Source: Enterobacter chengduensis (GTDB taxonomy: Bacteria > Pseudomonadota > Gammaproteobacteria > Enterobacterales > Enterobacteriaceae). Taken from it: a DNA stretch of 64,000 bases. Made by a program: the position numbers and the translations under genes. Under the pieces are notes generated by a model. That model made no database searches. It worked only from the letters and a program-made list of their open reading frames with translations, and was not told the origin of the DNA. Position 1 is the first letter of the stretch. The number at the start of each line of letters is the position of its first letter. The stretch spans positions 1,736,001 through 1,800,000 of the forward strand of contig NZ_CP043318.1 in the NCBI RefSeq assembly GCF_001984825.2, given 5' to 3'. This document shows positions 49,225 through 62,332 of the stretch, one piece after another.

Positions 49225-49746
49225 ATGTCTAAACGTCGTTTCTCCACTACCGCACTTGCCGTAGTGTTGTCTTTTACGTTTGCAGCGGCTCCGGTCATGG
49301 CTAATCCTGGAAACGGGAATGGCAATGGCCACGGAAACGGTGGCGGACAAGGTAATGGCGGCAATCATGGTAACGGGAATTCTGGTAACCATGGTAATAA
49401 GCAAAATAGCGGTCAGGATAACCCTGGGAAATCAGATAAGAGCTTCAAAAACAGCAAGGATGTCGGCAACGATGTCGACGCTCGCGTGAGCTTCGATCAT
49501 GCCCGTCACCTGGCACTGAATTACGGCTTAACGGGCTATGAGTCTCTGCCTCCGGGTATTGCGAAAAACCTGGCGCGCGGTAAGCCGTTGCCTCCGGGTA
49601 TTGCGAAGAAAACCGTACCGGCTTCTATGCTGGATCAGCTTCCTTCCTACCTAGGTTATGAATGGCGCGTGGTGGGTGACGATCTGGTCTTAATTGCGCT
49701 GAGTACGGCGATTGTGACTTCCGTTATTAACGGCGTCTTTAAATAG
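49225..49746 (+). CDS. CigR-family secreted protein
   Basis: A 173-residue protein similar to the anti-virulence regulator CigR of Salmonella and to the RcnB-like family. A signal peptide spans about residues 1-26 (cleavage after PVMA). A low-complexity Gly/Asn/His-rich stretch covers 27-65. A compact C-terminal domain contains PPGIAK twice (109-114 and 123-128), then GYEWRVVGDDLVLI and a hydrophobic end. In Salmonella CigR is a type III effector that restrains virulence; most family members have no known role, so only localisation outside the cytoplasm is inferred here. Confidence 0.75.
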   Translation: MSKRRFSTTALAVVLSFTFAAAPVMANPGNGNGNGHGNGGGQGNGGNHGNGNSGNHGNKQNSGQDNPGKSDKSFKNSKDVGNDVDARVSFDHARHLALNYGLTGYESLPPGIAKNLARGKPLPPGIAKKTVPASMLDQLPSYLGYEWRVVGDDLVLIALSTAIVTSVINGVFK

Positions 49747-49753
49747 GATATAA

Positions 49754-49779
49754 AAAGGCCCGGTTCTCACCGGGCCTTT
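49754..49779. terminator. Bidirectional terminator between the CigR-like gene and pflA
   Basis: AAAGGCCCGGT-tctc-ACCGGGCCTTT, symmetrical, between convergent genes and two bases from the pflA stop. Confidence 0.88.
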
Positions 49780-49781
49780 CT

Positions 49782-50522
49782 TTAATACATGACCTTGTGG
49801 CCGTACTGCTCAAGAATACCTTTCACGCGTTCCATCGTCTCTTTTTTCGGCGGCTTCACGCCATCAAGCTTGTACTCTTCACCCATGGCCACCCATTTGT
49901 GTTTGCCCAGCTCGTGATAGGGCAGAAGCTCGATTTTCTCGACGTTGCCCATATCGCGGGTAAATTCACCCAGGCGGTGCGCGGAGTCATCATCATCTGA
50001 CCAGCCGGGCACCACCACGTAGCGGATCCAGGTTTTGATGCCTTTATCGGCAATGTATTTGGCAAACTCCAGCGTGCGGTGGTTTGACACGCCGACCAGG
50101 TTTTGGTGGATCTCATCGTTCATCTGTTTGAGATCGAGCATCACCAGATCGGTCACTTCAAGCAGTTCATCAATAACCGGATCGTAGCGGCGCACGAAAC
50201 CGTTGGTATCGAGGCAGGTGTGAATGCCTTCTTTGCGGCAGGCGCGGAACCAGTCGCGGACAAATTCAGCCTGAAGAATGGCTTCGCCGCCGGATGCGGT
50301 CACGCCGCCGCCGGACGCGTTCATAAAGTGGCGGTAGGTCACCACCTCTTTCATCAAGTCTTCAACGGTAACTTCTTTACCGCCGTGCGTATCCCATGTG
50401 TCGCGGTTGTGGCAGTACAGGCAGCGCATCAGGCAGCCCTGGAAGAAGGTGATAAAGCGGATACCCGGGCCATCGACGGTGCCACAGGATTCAAAGGAGT
50501 GAATGCGACCAATAATTGACAT
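49782..50522 (-). CDS. pflA: Pyruvate formate-lyase activating enzyme
   Basis: A 246-residue radical-SAM enzyme that makes the glycyl radical on PflB under anaerobiosis. The cluster motif CLMRCLYC lies near residue 30 (CX3CX2C), followed by [11 protein letters not shown], an SAM-binding GGE-type region. It matches E. coli PflA in length. It lies 203 bp downstream of pflB beyond a partial terminator, so it is expressed from its own promoter or by read-through. Confidence 0.98.
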   Translation of the reverse strand: MSIIGRIHSFESCGTVDGPGIRFITFFQGCLMRCLYCHNRDTWDTHGGKEVTVEDLMKEVVTYRHFMNASGGGVTASGGEAILQAEFVRDWFRACRKEGIHTCLDTNGFVRRYDPVIDELLEVTDLVMLDLKQMNDEIHQNLVGVSNHRTLEFAKYIADKGIKTWIRYVVVPGWSDDDDSAHRLGEFTRDMGNVEKIELLPYHELGKHKWVAMGEEYKLDGVKPPKKETMERVKGILEQYGHKVMY

Positions 50523-50659
50523 TGCGGTGATATCTCCGAATTTGGCCCATCCGGGGGCCTATGTAGATGCACAGCTCAAAGGCTATGTCGAGTCTGTTTT
50601 GGCTGTTATCCATTAAGTATAGATAGCGGACAAAAGAGACTGATAAAGCGAGGGTGTTA

Positions 50660-50686
50660 AAAAGGCCCCACTTGCGTGGAGCCTTT
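50660..50686 (-). terminator. Terminator of pflB
   Basis: On the minus strand AAAGGCTCCAC-gcaa-GTGGGGCCTTT with one mismatch, then TTTAA. It lies after the pflB stop and should reduce transcription into pflA. Confidence 0.75.
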
Positions 50687-50725
50687 ATTGTACGCCTTTT
50701 AACGCGTGATTTCAGTCAATTCCAC

Positions 50726-53008
<2,283 letters not shown>

Positions 53009-53059
53009 GTAACACCTACCTTCTTAAGTGGATTTTTTATTTACTGCCTGAGAAAACCA

Positions 53060-53917
53060 TCAATGATGATCGTCGCCACGCAGGTAAATGACCCAGTATG
53101 TCAACCCAACTAACAGACCCCCACCGATAATGTTCCCGATAGTGACAGGGATCAGGTTATCAGTAATGAAATTCATAATAGTCAGGTGAGAGAAACTTTC
53201 CGGGGATGAACCAACTGCGGTCCAGAACTCCGGGCTCGCAAAGTCGCGGATAACAATGCCCATTGGGATCATGAACATATTCGCGATACTGTGCTCAAAG
53301 CCGCTGGCAACAAACATCGCAACCGGCAGAACCATAATCAAGGCTTTGTCCATCAGGCTACGACCCGAGTAGCTCATCCATACAGCCAGGCAGACCATCA
53401 GGTTTGCGAGGATGCCAAGAGCAACGGCTTCGATAAATGTGTGGTGCATTTTGTGGTCGGCGGTTTGCAGGACGTTGAGGCCCCAGCCGCCGTTGGCGGT
53501 CATGTACTCGCCAGAAAGCCACATCAACAAAACAAAGAGCAGACAGCCAACCAGGTTACCCACGTAGACGTTAAGCCAGTTACGTGCCAGTTGACCCCAG
53601 GTAATTCTTCCGCTGGCCTTTGCCACGACAATCAGCACCGTTGAGGTGAAGAGGTCGGCGCCGCAGATGACGCAGAGAATCAGACCCAGTGAGAAGCAAA
53701 TGCCGCCAATCAGTTTGGCCATGCCGAAAGGCATTCCGGCAGTACCGGTGGTGGCGGTGATGTAGAAGACGAAAGCGATAGAGATGAACACACCAGCCGT
53801 GATCGCCAGATAGAACGTCTTCATCGGGTGTTTCGTTGCTTTATAGACACCCGCTTCTTCGGCCACTTTGGCCATCGCGGCGGGGAGTAAAAGATCAAAA
53901 GGGTTGTCAGCTTTCAC
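53060..53917 (-). CDS. focA: Formate channel FocA
   Basis: A 285-residue pentameric formate channel of the FNT family with six membrane helices. Conserved parts are GADLFTSTVL, KASGRITWGQLARNW and the pore region NMFMIPMG. The start is taken as GTG at 53917, giving VKADNPFDLLL (read as Met), which matches the E. coli N-terminus and has AGAGAG upstream; an in-frame ATG 14 codons earlier is less likely. It moves the formate made by PflB. Confidence 0.97.
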   Translation of the reverse strand: MKADNPFDLLLPAAMAKVAEEAGVYKATKHPMKTFYLAITAGVFISIAFVFYITATTGTAGMPFGMAKLIGGICFSLGLILCVICGADLFTSTVLIVVAKASGRITWGQLARNWLNVYVGNLVGCLLFVLLMWLSGEYMTANGGWGLNVLQTADHKMHHTFIEAVALGILANLMVCLAVWMSYSGRSLMDKALIMVLPVAMFVASGFEHSIANMFMIPMGIVIRDFASPEFWTAVGSSPESFSHLTIMNFITDNLIPVTIGNIIGGGLLVGLTYWVIYLRGDDHH

Positions 53918-54243
53918 ACTAACTCTCTCTTTATTAAGTCGGCGACGAGATACTAACAAAGCATTATAGAAGAGAAATTGATATAGATCATATCTCGCCT
54001 GGCTTATAGGCCCGCAGTGTGTGTGGTTTTACGACAAATGCGGGGTAAGTGTTTGATTATCCGTATAAAAATAAATTTTAAAAGTTATGAAAAGAGTTGA
54101 ATTTTTTCGCTCGGCCACCTCTGAAACAGTTAATTAATATGGAGTATTTACCATAAAAAGTAACAGTAAAGCCAAGGTAAATATTATTATATTTACCCAT
54201 GTTTAACTTTATTATTACAATCAACAGTCATTGCCGAAGAAAA
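53918..54243 (-). promoter_or_regulatory. focA-pflB regulatory region with FNR site
   Basis: About 325 bp without a gene. TTGATATAGATCAT at 53978-53991 matches the FNR consensus at nine of ten positions. A weaker TTGAT half lies near 54054. The E. coli pfl operon has several stacked promoters controlled by FNR and ArcA; the AT-rich, A/T-tract-containing sequence fits that. Confidence 0.65.
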
Positions 54244-54270
54244 TAAAAAAAGGGGCAATGAAATTGCCCC
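54244..54270 (-). terminator. Terminator of ycaO
   Basis: On the minus strand GGGGCAAT-ttc-ATTGCCCC followed by TTTTTTT. Confidence 0.9.
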
Positions 54271-54323
54271 GTAATATAGCTCAGACGATTGAATACGCCT
54301 ACTGCCGGTAATGTTATGTGCGC

Positions 54324-56084
54324 TTATTTTGACCAGTAAGCGGCTTTTGCTTTCTGCAGCTTCTCATAGGCTTTCAGCAACGACTGATGCGCAGGGAAGG
54401 CGTGAAGATCGCTGTCGACAGCCTGCAAACCGTAGAATGGTTCTTCACCGCTCAGCGCCGCGCTGGCGGCTTCAACCGCCTCTGCGCCGTACATACGCAC
54501 GAAGGCATTAAGATATTGCAGCGGCTCGCGGTCTTCTTCCTGAGAGAGCAGCAGCAGCGTCTGCAGGCAGCGGTAGTAGTTAGTGCGCTCGGCAGAGAAG
54601 ACGGACTGGTTGAATTCCATCGTCCATTCCGTCCACGCAAGCGCCTGATCCAGATCGCCGCCCGCCAGCGCCAGCATGGCCTTCAGCTCGCCAATGCGCA
54701 GGGTATACCAGCCGTTATCTTTTCCGGTTGCCAGACCCAGCAGTTCACGCACGCGGGTGAAGTCATCGTGACCTTCTTCGTCCAGCTGGGCGATCAGGTT
54801 CAGATAATCTTCTTTCTCCCACTCGCTGCCCGGCAGGGACAGGAGCGTTTCGCGCAGGTGTGCGCCCATGCTGTTATTCGCCAGCCACAGATCTTCGGCC
54901 GGATAGATGTCGGACATGCCCGGAACAATAATGCGGCACGCGTAGACGCCCAGGTGTTCGTAATCGGCAATGTAAACTTCCTGGTCTTCCGCTTCAAAGA
55001 TGGCCATTAAGGTGGCGAACTCTTCTTCCGTGGTACCCGCAAAGCTCCAGTCCACGAACGGATAGTCCGCGTCCTGCTTGAACATATCCCAGGAGATCAG
55101 GCCGCTGGAGTCGATGAAGTGTGTTTCGAGGTTAGTGTGCTCGGCCACTTCTTCGTCATCAAACGTTGGCGGGGTGAAGACGTCGAGATCTTTCAGGCTA
55201 CGGCCCTGCAGCAGCTCGGTGACGGTACGCTCGAGCGCCACGCCGAAGTCCGGGTGCGCGCCAAAGGAGGCGAAGCAGGTGCCGTTTTCCGGGTTAAACA
55301 GCACTACGCAGATAACCGGGTACTTGCCGCCCAGCGAGCCATCGTAGGCAAAGATAGGGAAACCTTCCGCTTCAAGCTTGGCGATGGATTCCACCACGCC
55401 CGGGTAGCGCGCCAGCACGTCGGCCGGAATTTCAGGCAGGCTGATAGATTCGGCAATAATGCGGTTTTTAATATGACGCTCGAACACTTCAGACAAGCCC
55501 TGAACGCGCGCTTCGTTACGGGTGTTCCCGGCGGACATCCCGTTGGACACGTACAGGTTACCGACGATGTTCATCGGAATATAAACGGTCTGCTCGTCGG
55601 ATTGACGCGTGAAGGGCAGAGCGCAAATACCACGATCTTCATTACCTGACTGGAGATCGATCAGCATGCTGGCGGTCAGCTCGTTTTCCGGATCGTAAAA
55701 CGCGCGCAGGCGCGGATCCAGAATGCCATCCGGCAGTTCGTCGTCTTCGGTCAGTGGGAACCATTTTTCGTTCGGATAGTGCACGAACGGGCCGTTCGCG
55801 ATAGTTTCGCCCAGCCAGAAGTCAGCGAAGAAATAGTTGGTGGACAGACGCTCAAAATACTCACCCAGCGCGGAGGCCAGTGCCGCTTTTTTTGTCGCGC
55901 CTTTACCGTTGGTAAAGCACAGGGCACAGTCTTTATCGCGAATATGCACGGACCAGACATGAGGTACCGGATTGAGCCAGGAGGCTTCTTCGATGTTAAA
56001 ACCCAGGTCGGTCAGTTTCTGCTGGAAGCGAGCGATGGAATCTTCCAGAGCGGCGTCTTTGCCGGGGATAAACGTTTGAGTCAT
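54324..56084 (-). CDS. ycaO: YcaO-domain protein
   Basis: A 586-residue protein matching E. coli YcaO. The N-terminal about 400 residues form the ATP-binding YcaO fold used for backbone activation in azoline-forming enzymes and in ribosomal S12 beta-methylthiolation, where E. coli YcaO helps RimO. Typical stretches are FTNGKGATKKAALASALGE near residue 60 and NTRNEARVQGLSEVFERH near residue 195. The C-terminal part is helical and TPR-like. The start is the ATG at 56084 (MTQTFIPGKD); a 98-residue in-frame upstream extension runs across the ycaP start and is not coding. No azole-peptide cluster surrounds it. Confidence 0.95.
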   Translation of the reverse strand: MTQTFIPGKDAALEDSIARFQQKLTDLGFNIEEASWLNPVPHVWSVHIRDKDCALCFTNGKGATKKAALASALGEYFERLSTNYFFADFWLGETIANGPFVHYPNEKWFPLTEDDELPDGILDPRLRAFYDPENELTASMLIDLQSGNEDRGICALPFTRQSDEQTVYIPMNIVGNLYVSNGMSAGNTRNEARVQGLSEVFERHIKNRIIAESISLPEIPADVLARYPGVVESIAKLEAEGFPIFAYDGSLGGKYPVICVVLFNPENGTCFASFGAHPDFGVALERTVTELLQGRSLKDLDVFTPPTFDDEEVAEHTNLETHFIDSSGLISWDMFKQDADYPFVDWSFAGTTEEEFATLMAIFEAEDQEVYIADYEHLGVYACRIIVPGMSDIYPAEDLWLANNSMGAHLRETLLSLPGSEWEKEDYLNLIAQLDEEGHDDFTRVRELLGLATGKDNGWYTLRIGELKAMLALAGGDLDQALAWTEWTMEFNQSVFSAERTNYYRCLQTLLLLSQEEDREPLQYLNAFVRMYGAEAVEAASAALSGEEPFYGLQAVDSDLHAFPAHQSLLKAYEKLQKAKAAYWSK

Positions 56085-56211
56085 GGCGTTCACTTTTATC
56101 GTACGTAAAGCGCGCAATGATACGGGTTTTGCGTGACGGGTGCTATCTTCGGCGAAAATAAATGGCTGGGCTATGCTTAGTGGCAGTAACTGACTGTTAA
56201 GGCATAGAAAA

Positions 56212-56904
56212 ATGAAAGCATTTGATCTCCATCGGATGGCGTTTGATAAAGTTCCTCCCGAGTTTTTAGGCGAAGTGGCGCTGCGCAGCCTGTATACCTT
56301 CGTGCTTGTGTTCCTGTTTCTTAAAATCACCGGCCGTCGCGGCGTACGGCAGATGTCGCTCTTTGAGGTGTTGATCATCCTGACGCTGGGGTCAGCGGCG
56401 GGAGATGTCGCTTTTTATGATGACGTGCCGATGGTGCCGGTGTTTATCGTTTTTGTCTCACTGGCGCTGCTTTACCGTCTCGTCATGTGGCTGATGTCGA
56501 AAAGCGAGAAGCTGGAAGATTTGCTTGAAGGGAAGCCGGTCGTGATCGTCGAGGACGGACAGCTGGCCTGGGATAATGTACGAAGCGCCAATATGACGGA
56601 GTTTGAGTTCTTTATGGAGCTCCGCCTGAATAGCGTTGAACAGCTCGGGCAGGTGCGTCTTGCGATCATGGAAACCAACGGGCAGATCAGCGTCTATTAC
56701 TATTCTGACGATGAGGTGAAGCCGGGACTCTGTATCCTGCCGGATATGCTCATCGAACGTTTCAGAACCGTACCGGAATCAGGCGAGTATGCTTGTGTAA
56801 GATGCAGCCACGTTGTTGCGATGCAGCCGGGGGATCATCAATTATGTCCCCGCTGTGCAAATCCGGAATGGACGAAGGTTAGCCGGGCCAAACGTATCAA
56901 CTGA
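56212..56904 (+). CDS. ycaP: Inner-membrane protein YcaP (DUF421)
   Basis: A 230-residue protein matching E. coli YcaP of unknown function. Three membrane helices lie in the first 85 residues, followed by a soluble DUF421 domain with KPVVIVEDGQLAW and NMTEFEFFMELRL. The C-terminal CVRCSHV and CPRCANPEW pairs could bind a metal. Divergent from ycaO across a 127-bp gap. Confidence 0.92.
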   Translation: MKAFDLHRMAFDKVPPEFLGEVALRSLYTFVLVFLFLKITGRRGVRQMSLFEVLIILTLGSAAGDVAFYDDVPMVPVFIVFVSLALLYRLVMWLMSKSEKLEDLLEGKPVVIVEDGQLAWDNVRSANMTEFEFFMELRLNSVEQLGQVRLAIMETNGQISVYYYSDDEVKPGLCILPDMLIERFRTVPESGEYACVRCSHVVAMQPGDHQLCPRCANPEWTKVSRAKRIN

Positions 56905-57066
56905 CAGCCATTTTGTCGGTTTTGTCTTAGCGAGGCGGCAGATTGTTTTGTGTGATGCGGGGCACATTTTCCCGGTCATAAGTTTTAGACATTGCGGCGC
57001 GTGTCACTGAATGATAAAACCGATATCCACAGTTATAACTTATGGCTTTTAGCGTGGTGAGGGGAA

Positions 57067-58155
57067 ATGGCTCAGGTCTTTAATTTCAGTTCAGGTCCGG
57101 CAATGTTACCGGCAGACGTGCTCAAACAGGCTCAACAGGAACTTTGTGACTGGAACGGTCTCGGTACGTCGGTGATGGAAATCAGCCACCGGGGTAAAGA
57201 GTTTATTCAGGTGGCTGAAGAGGCAGAAAAGGATTTTCGCGATCTGCTGAATATCCCCTCTAACTACAAAGTTTTGTTCTGTCACGGCGGCGGGCGCGGC
57301 CAGTTTGCTGGCGTTCCGCTGAATATCCTCGGTGATAAAACAGCGGCTGACTACGTTGACGCGGGTTACTGGGCGGCAAGCGCCGTTAAAGAGGCGCATA
57401 AATACTGCACGCCGAACGTCATCGACGCCAAAGTGACCGTTGACGGTCTGCGCGCCGTGAAGCCAATGCGCGAGTGGCAGCTTTCTGATAACGCAGCGTA
57501 TCTGCACTACTGCCCGAACGAAACCATTGACGGGATCGCCATCGACGAGACGCCGGACTTCGGCAGCGATGTCGTGGTTGCCGCCGACTTCTCCTCCACC
57601 ATTCTTTCTTCGCCCATTGACGTCAGCCGCTATGGTGTGATCTATGCCGGCGCGCAGAAAAATATCGGCCCGGCCGGTTTGACTATTGTCGTCGTGCGTG
57701 AAGACCTGCTGGGTAAAGCGCATACATCCTGCCCGTCCATTCTCGATTACACCGTGCTGAACGATAACGACTCTATGTTCAACACCCCGCCGACGTTTGC
57801 GTGGTACCTCTCCGGCCTGGTCTTCAAATGGCTGAAGCAAAACGGCGGCGTGGCGCAGATGGACAAGGTGAATCAGCAGAAAGCCGAGCTGCTGTATGGC
57901 GTCATCGACAAAAGCGATTTCTACCGCAACGATGTGGCGAAAGCGAACCGTTCCCGCATGAACGTGCCGTTCCAGCTGGCGGACAGCAACCTGGATAAAG
58001 TGTTCCTGGAAGAGTCCTTCGCGGCAGGCCTGCACGCGCTTAAAGGTCACCGTGTTGTTGGCGGCATGCGCGCCTCCATCTATAACGCGATGCCGCTGGA
58101 AGGCGTTAAGGCCCTGACGGATTTCATGATCGACTTCGAACGTCGTCACGGTTAA
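57067..58155 (+). CDS. serC: Phosphoserine aminotransferase
   Basis: A 362-residue PLP enzyme of serine and pyridoxal phosphate synthesis. The PLP lysine is in [16 protein letters not shown] near residue 198. The N-terminal [11 protein letters not shown] and the [12 protein letters not shown] phosphate-binding loop are intact. First gene of serC-aroA, with GTGAGGGG upstream of the ATG. A hairpin before aroA suggests only part of the transcripts continue. Confidence 0.98.
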   Translation: MAQVFNFSSGPAMLPADVLKQAQQELCDWNGLGTSVMEISHRGKEFIQVAEEAEKDFRDLLNIPSNYKVLFCHGGGRGQFAGVPLNILGDKTAADYVDAGYWAASAVKEAHKYCTPNVIDAKVTVDGLRAVKPMREWQLSDNAAYLHYCPNETIDGIAIDETPDFGSDVVVAADFSSTILSSPIDVSRYGVIYAGAQKNIGPAGLTIVVVREDLLGKAHTSCPSILDYTVLNDNDSMFNTPPTFAWYLSGLVFKWLKQNGGVAQMDKVNQQKAELLYGVIDKSDFYRNDVAKANRSRMNVPFQLADSNLDKVFLEESFAAGLHALKGHRVVGGMRASIYNAMPLEGVKALTDFMIDFERRHG

Positions 58156-58170
58156 TGTGCTGTTTTTCAC

Positions 58171-58196
58171 CCCCGCAGCATCCCTGCGGGGTTTTT
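58171..58196 (+). terminator. Hairpin between serC and aroA
   Basis: CCCCGCAG-catcc-CTGCGGGG followed by TTTTT. It is inside the serC-aroA operon of E. coli order, so it probably acts as an attenuating, partial terminator. Confidence 0.8.
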
Positions 58197-58224
58197 ATTA
58201 TGTTGAGTTGAGAGTTTAGTTTTC

Positions 58225-59508
58225 ATGGAATCCCTGACGTTACAACCTATCGCGCGGGTAGATGGCACCATTAATCTGCCTGGTTCAAAAAGTGTCTCGA
58301 ACCGCGCTCTGCTGCTGGCAGCTCTGGCAAACGGCACCACCGTCCTTACAAACCTGCTGGACAGCGATGACGTGCGCCATATGCTCAATGCGCTGAAAGC
58401 GTTGGGCGTTCATTACACTCTCTCCGACGATCGTACCCGCTGTGAAGTGACCGGGAACGGCGGCGCGCTGCGCTCGGGTGAAGAGCTTGAGCTGTTTCTG
58501 GGGAATGCGGGTACCGCGATGCGTCCGCTGGCGGCAGCCCTGTGTCTGGGCAGCAACAACATCGTGCTGACCGGCGAGCCGCGCATGAAAGAGCGTCCGA
58601 TTGGTCACCTGGTGGATGCCCTGCGTCAGGGCGGCGCGCAGATTGCGTATCTGGAGCAGGAAAACTATCCGCCACTGCGTCTGCGCGGGGGCTTTACCGG
58701 CGGTCACGTCGAGGTTGACGGCAGCGTCTCCAGCCAGTTCCTCACGGCGCTGCTGATGACCGCGCCGCTGGCGCCGCAGGACACGGTTATCACGATTAAA
58801 GGCGAGCTGGTCTCCAAACCGTACATTGATATCACGCTGCACCTGATGAAAACCTTCGGCGTTGAGGTGGAAAACCAGTCTTATCAGCGATTTATTGTGC
58901 GCGGGGCGCAGCGGTACCAGTCTCCGGGCAACTACCTTGTTGAAGGAGATGCCTCATCCGCGTCCTACTTCCTGGCCGCGGGGGCAATAAAAGGCGGCAC
59001 GGTTAAAGTGACCGGTATTGGCCGTAACAGCGTGCAGGGCGACATTCGTTTTGCTGATGTGCTGGAAAAAATGGGCGCTAAAGTCACCTGGGGTGATGAC
59101 TTTATCTCCTGTACCCACGGCGAGCTGAACGCCATCGACATGGACATGAACCATATCCCGGATGCGGCGATGACCATTGCCACGGCGGCGCTGTTTGCCA
59201 AAGGCACCACCACGCTGCGCAACATCTACAACTGGCGCGTCAAAGAGACGGACCGCCTGTTCGCGATGGCGACCGAACTGCGCAAAGTCGGTGCCGAGGT
59301 AGAGGAGGGCGAAGACTACATTCGCGTGACCCCTCCAGCAAAACTGCAGTTTGCGGAAATTGGCACCTACAACGATCACCGAATGGCGATGTGCTTCTCG
59401 CTGGTGGCGTTGTCCGACACGCCTGTAACGATTCTTGACCCGAAATGTACCGCGAAAACCTTCCCGGACTACTTCGAACAGCTGGCACGCATTAGCACGC
59501 CGGCCTGA
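58225..59508 (+). CDS. aroA: EPSP synthase (3-phosphoshikimate 1-carboxyvinyltransferase)
   Basis: A 427-residue shikimate-pathway enzyme, the glyphosate target. The conserved substrate-binding motif [17 protein letters not shown] lies near residue 19. The [10 protein letters not shown] motif (class I, glyphosate-sensitive type) is near residue 95. The catalytic [15 protein letters not shown] is near residue 333. Length equals E. coli AroA. E. coli ycaL, between aroA and cmk, is absent here. Confidence 0.98.
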   Translation: MESLTLQPIARVDGTINLPGSKSVSNRALLLAALANGTTVLTNLLDSDDVRHMLNALKALGVHYTLSDDRTRCEVTGNGGALRSGEELELFLGNAGTAMRPLAAALCLGSNNIVLTGEPRMKERPIGHLVDALRQGGAQIAYLEQENYPPLRLRGGFTGGHVEVDGSVSSQFLTALLMTAPLAPQDTVITIKGELVSKPYIDITLHLMKTFGVEVENQSYQRFIVRGAQRYQSPGNYLVEGDASSASYFLAAGAIKGGTVKVTGIGRNSVQGDIRFADVLEKMGAKVTWGDDFISCTHGELNAIDMDMNHIPDAAMTIATAALFAKGTTTLRNIYNWRVKETDRLFAMATELRKVGAEVEEGEDYIRVTPPAKLQFAEIGTYNDHRMAMCFSLVALSDTPVTILDPKCTAKTFPDYFEQLARISTPA

Positions 59509-59516
59509 TAACGTAT

Positions 59517-59538
59517 TGCCGCATCGCCCGATGCGGCA
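59517..59538 (+). terminator. Possible terminator of aroA
   Basis: TGCCGCAT-cgcccg-ATGCGGCA stem-loop followed by only TTTG, so a moderate candidate. Confidence 0.5.
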
Positions 59539-59693
59539 TTTGCTTACGCTTCATTACGCACATCTCCGCTCATTTCTTCTACACTCTGCTTCAATCATTC
59601 CGTAATTTGCACGCAAAGGTAACAGTTGCGCACGTTGGCGCGTATAATGCGCGGCGTTCATGTAAACGGTATGCCTTATTTAAGGAGAAAAAG

Positions 59694-60377
59694 ATGACGG
59701 CAGTTGCCCCGGTAATCACCATTGATGGGCCGAGTGGCGCAGGGAAAGGGACTCTGTGCAAAGCGATGGCGGAAGCATTGCAATGGCATCTTTTAGATTC
59801 GGGAGCAATCTATCGCGTGCTGGCGCTGGCCGCGCTGCATCATCATGTGGACGTGGCCTCTGAAGACGCGCTGGTTCCGCTGGCTGCGCATCTGGATGTG
59901 CGTTTCGTGTCGACCAATGGCAACCTGGAAGTCATCCTTGAAGGGGAAGACGTGAGTGGCGAAATTCGCACTCAGGAAGTGGCCAATGCGGCCTCTCAGG
60001 TGGCGGCCTTCCCGCGCGTACGTGAGGCGCTGCTGCGTCGTCAGCGCGCGTTCCGTGAAGCCCCGGGTTTGATTGCGGACGGACGCGATATGGGAACCGT
60101 GGTATTCCCTGATGCACCTGTGAAAATTTTCCTCGACGCCTCTTCGGAAGAACGTGCTCAACGCCGCATGCTTCAGTTGCAGGAAAAGGGGTTTAGTGTT
60201 AACTTTGATCGCCTTTTATCCGAGATAAAAGAGCGCGATGACCGCGATCGTAACCGCGCCGTCGCCCCACTTGTTCCCGCAGAAGATGCATTAGTTCTGG
60301 ATTCAACCAGTTTAACTATTGAGCAAGTGATTGAAAAAGCGCTACAATATGCGCGCCAAAAACTGGCACTCGCGTAA
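59694..60377 (+). CDS. cmk: Cytidylate kinase
   Basis: A 227-residue kinase that phosphorylates CMP and dCMP. The P-loop [16 protein letters not shown] is at about residues 11-26, and the NMP-binding [14 protein letters not shown] near residue 125. The start is the ATG at 59694 ([11 protein letters not shown]) with TAAGGAG upstream; a 29-residue in-frame extension covers the promoter. Upstream of rpsA, with which it is partly co-transcribed in E. coli. Confidence 0.98.
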   Translation: MTAVAPVITIDGPSGAGKGTLCKAMAEALQWHLLDSGAIYRVLALAALHHHVDVASEDALVPLAAHLDVRFVSTNGNLEVILEGEDVSGEIRTQEVANAASQVAAFPRVREALLRRQRAFREAPGLIADGRDMGTVVFPDAPVKIFLDASSEERAQRRMLQLQEKGFSVNFDRLLSEIKERDDRDRNRAVAPLVPAEDALVLDSTSLTIEQVIEKALQYARQKLALA

Positions 60378-60488
60378 ACGCGACCGATTTAGCAGTACCC
60401 CCGCTGCAATGGATTGACGGCGGGTATGTGAAACAACCCCATCCGGCACGGAGCCAGGTGGACGTTAATATTAACCTGAAGATTAAAC
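60378..60488 (+). promoter_or_regulatory. rpsA leader
   Basis: A 111-nt non-coding stretch before rpsA with weak Shine-Dalgarno sequence (only GAAG) and local pairing potential. In E. coli this kind of leader allows efficient, SD-poor initiation and translational autorepression by S1. No sequence-specific operator was identified. Confidence 0.5.
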
Positions 60489-62162
60489 ATGACTGAATCT
60501 TTTGCTCAACTGTTTGAAGAATCCTTAAAAGAAATCGAAACCCGCCCGGGTTCCATCGTTCGCGGTGTTGTTGTTGCTATCGACAAAGACGTAGTACTGG
60601 TTGACGCCGGTCTGAAATCTGAGTCCGCCATTCCGGCAGAGCAGTTCAAAAACGCCCAGGGCGAGCTGGAAATCCAGGTTGGTGACGAAGTTGACGTTGC
60701 GCTGGACGCAGTAGAAGACGGCTTCGGTGAAACCCTGCTTTCTCGTGAGAAAGCGAAACGTCACGAAGCATGGATCACCCTGGAAAAAGCTTACGAAGAA
60801 GCTGAAACTGTGGTCGGTGTTATCAACGGCAAAGTTAAAGGTGGCTTCACTGTTGAGCTGAATGGTATTCGTGCGTTCCTGCCAGGTTCACTGGTAGACG
60901 TTCGTCCAGTCCGTGACACTCTGCACCTGGAAGGCAAAGAGCTTGAGTTCAAAGTAATCAAGCTGGACCAGAAGCGTAACAACGTTGTTGTTTCCCGTCG
61001 TGCCGTTATCGAATCCGAAAACAGCGCAGAACGCGATCAGCTGCTGGAAAACCTGCAGGAAGGCATGGAAGTCAAAGGTATCGTTAAGAACCTCACTGAC
61101 TACGGCGCATTCGTTGACCTGGGCGGCGTTGATGGCCTGCTGCACATCACCGACATGGCGTGGAAACGCGTTAAGCACCCAAGCGAAATCGTGAACGTGG
61201 GCGACGAAATCACTGTTAAAGTGCTGAAGTTCGACCGCGAGCGTACTCGTGTATCCCTCGGCCTGAAACAGCTGGGCGAAGATCCATGGGTAGCTATCGC
61301 TAAGCGTTACCCAGAAGGTACTAAACTGACTGGTCGCGTAACCAACCTGACTGACTACGGCTGCTTCGTTGAAATCGAAGAAGGCGTTGAAGGTCTGGTG
61401 CACGTTTCCGAAATGGACTGGACCAACAAAAACATCCACCCATCCAAAGTTGTTAACGTTGGTGATGTAGTGGAAGTGATGGTTCTGGATATCGACGAAG
61501 AACGTCGTCGTATCTCCCTGGGCCTGAAACAGTGCAAAAACAACCCATGGCAGCAGTTCGCGGAAACCCACAACAAGGGCGACCGTGTTGAAGGTAAAAT
61601 CAAGTCTATCACTGACTTCGGTATCTTCATCGGCCTGGACGGCGGCATCGATGGCCTGGTTCACCTGTCTGACATCTCCTGGAACGTTGCAGGCGAAGAA
61701 GCAGTTCGTGAATACAAAAAAGGCGACGAAATCGCTGCAGTTGTTCTGCAGGTTGACGCAGAGCGTGAGCGTATCTCCCTGGGCGTTAAACAGCTCGCAG
61801 AAGATCCGTTCAACAACTGGGTTGCACTGAACAAGAAAGGCGCAATCGTAAACGGTAAAGTGACTGCAGTTGACGCTAAAGGCGCAACCGTAGAACTGGC
61901 TGACGGCGTTGAAGGTTACCTGCGCGCTTCTGAAGCTTCACGTGACCGCGTTGAAGATGCGACTCTGGTTCTGAACGTAGGCGACGATGTTGAAGCTAAG
62001 TTCACCGGCGTTGACCGTAAGAACCGTGCAATCAGCCTGTCTGTTCGTGCTAAAGACGAAGCTGATGAGAAAGATGCTATCGCAACTGTTAACAAACAGG
62101 AAGATGCAAACTTCTCTAACAACGCAATGGCTGAAGCTTTCAAAGCAGCTAAAGGCGAGTAA
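60489..62162 (+). CDS. rpsA: 30S ribosomal protein S1
   Basis: A 557-residue protein with six S1 OB-fold repeats, the first two binding the ribosome (S2) and the others mRNA. Repeated motifs such as [39 protein letters not shown] and [20 protein letters not shown] mark successive domains. Strong codon bias. S1 also assists RNA phage replicases. Followed by a hairpin at 62259 and ihfB. Confidence 0.99.
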   Translation: MTESFAQLFEESLKEIETRPGSIVRGVVVAIDKDVVLVDAGLKSESAIPAEQFKNAQGELEIQVGDEVDVALDAVEDGFGETLLSREKAKRHEAWITLEKAYEEAETVVGVINGKVKGGFTVELNGIRAFLPGSLVDVRPVRDTLHLEGKELEFKVIKLDQKRNNVVVSRRAVIESENSAERDQLLENLQEGMEVKGIVKNLTDYGAFVDLGGVDGLLHITDMAWKRVKHPSEIVNVGDEITVKVLKFDRERTRVSLGLKQLGEDPWVAIAKRYPEGTKLTGRVTNLTDYGCFVEIEEGVEGLVHVSEMDWTNKNIHPSKVVNVGDVVEVMVLDIDEERRRISLGLKQCKNNPWQQFAETHNKGDRVEGKIKSITDFGIFIGLDGGIDGLVHLSDISWNVAGEEAVREYKKGDEIAAVVLQVDAERERISLGVKQLAEDPFNNWVALNKKGAIVNGKVTAVDAKGATVELADGVEGYLRASEASRDRVEDATLVLNVGDDVEAKFTGVDRKNRAISLSVRAKDEADEKDAIATVNKQEDANFSNNAMAEAFKAAKGE

Positions 62163-62258
62163 TATCAGGTTCTCAGCATCATTTGCGCGGTAATGCATTT
62201 ACAGCGTGAAGGATGAGGAGCAAACTTGACAGATTGCAGGATTCGTCCTGTAATCAAT

Positions 62259-62286
62259 AACAAAGGGCGGCTACGGCCGCCCTTGT
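62259..62286 (+). terminator. Terminator of rpsA
   Basis: AACAAAGGGCGG pairs with CCGCCCTTGTT around GCTACGG, then TTAA, before ihfB. The ihfB promoter lies in the same 170-bp gap. Confidence 0.75.
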
Positions 62287-62332
62287 TTAATGAGCTGTTC
62301 AGCTAATTGGTTTGAAAGGAACCGGAGGAATC

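Noticed and set aside
54324..56084. Azole-modified peptide biosynthesis cluster around ycaO
   Set aside because: No precursor peptide, dehydrogenase or E1-like partner is adjacent; the gene is the conserved stand-alone enterobacterial ycaO.
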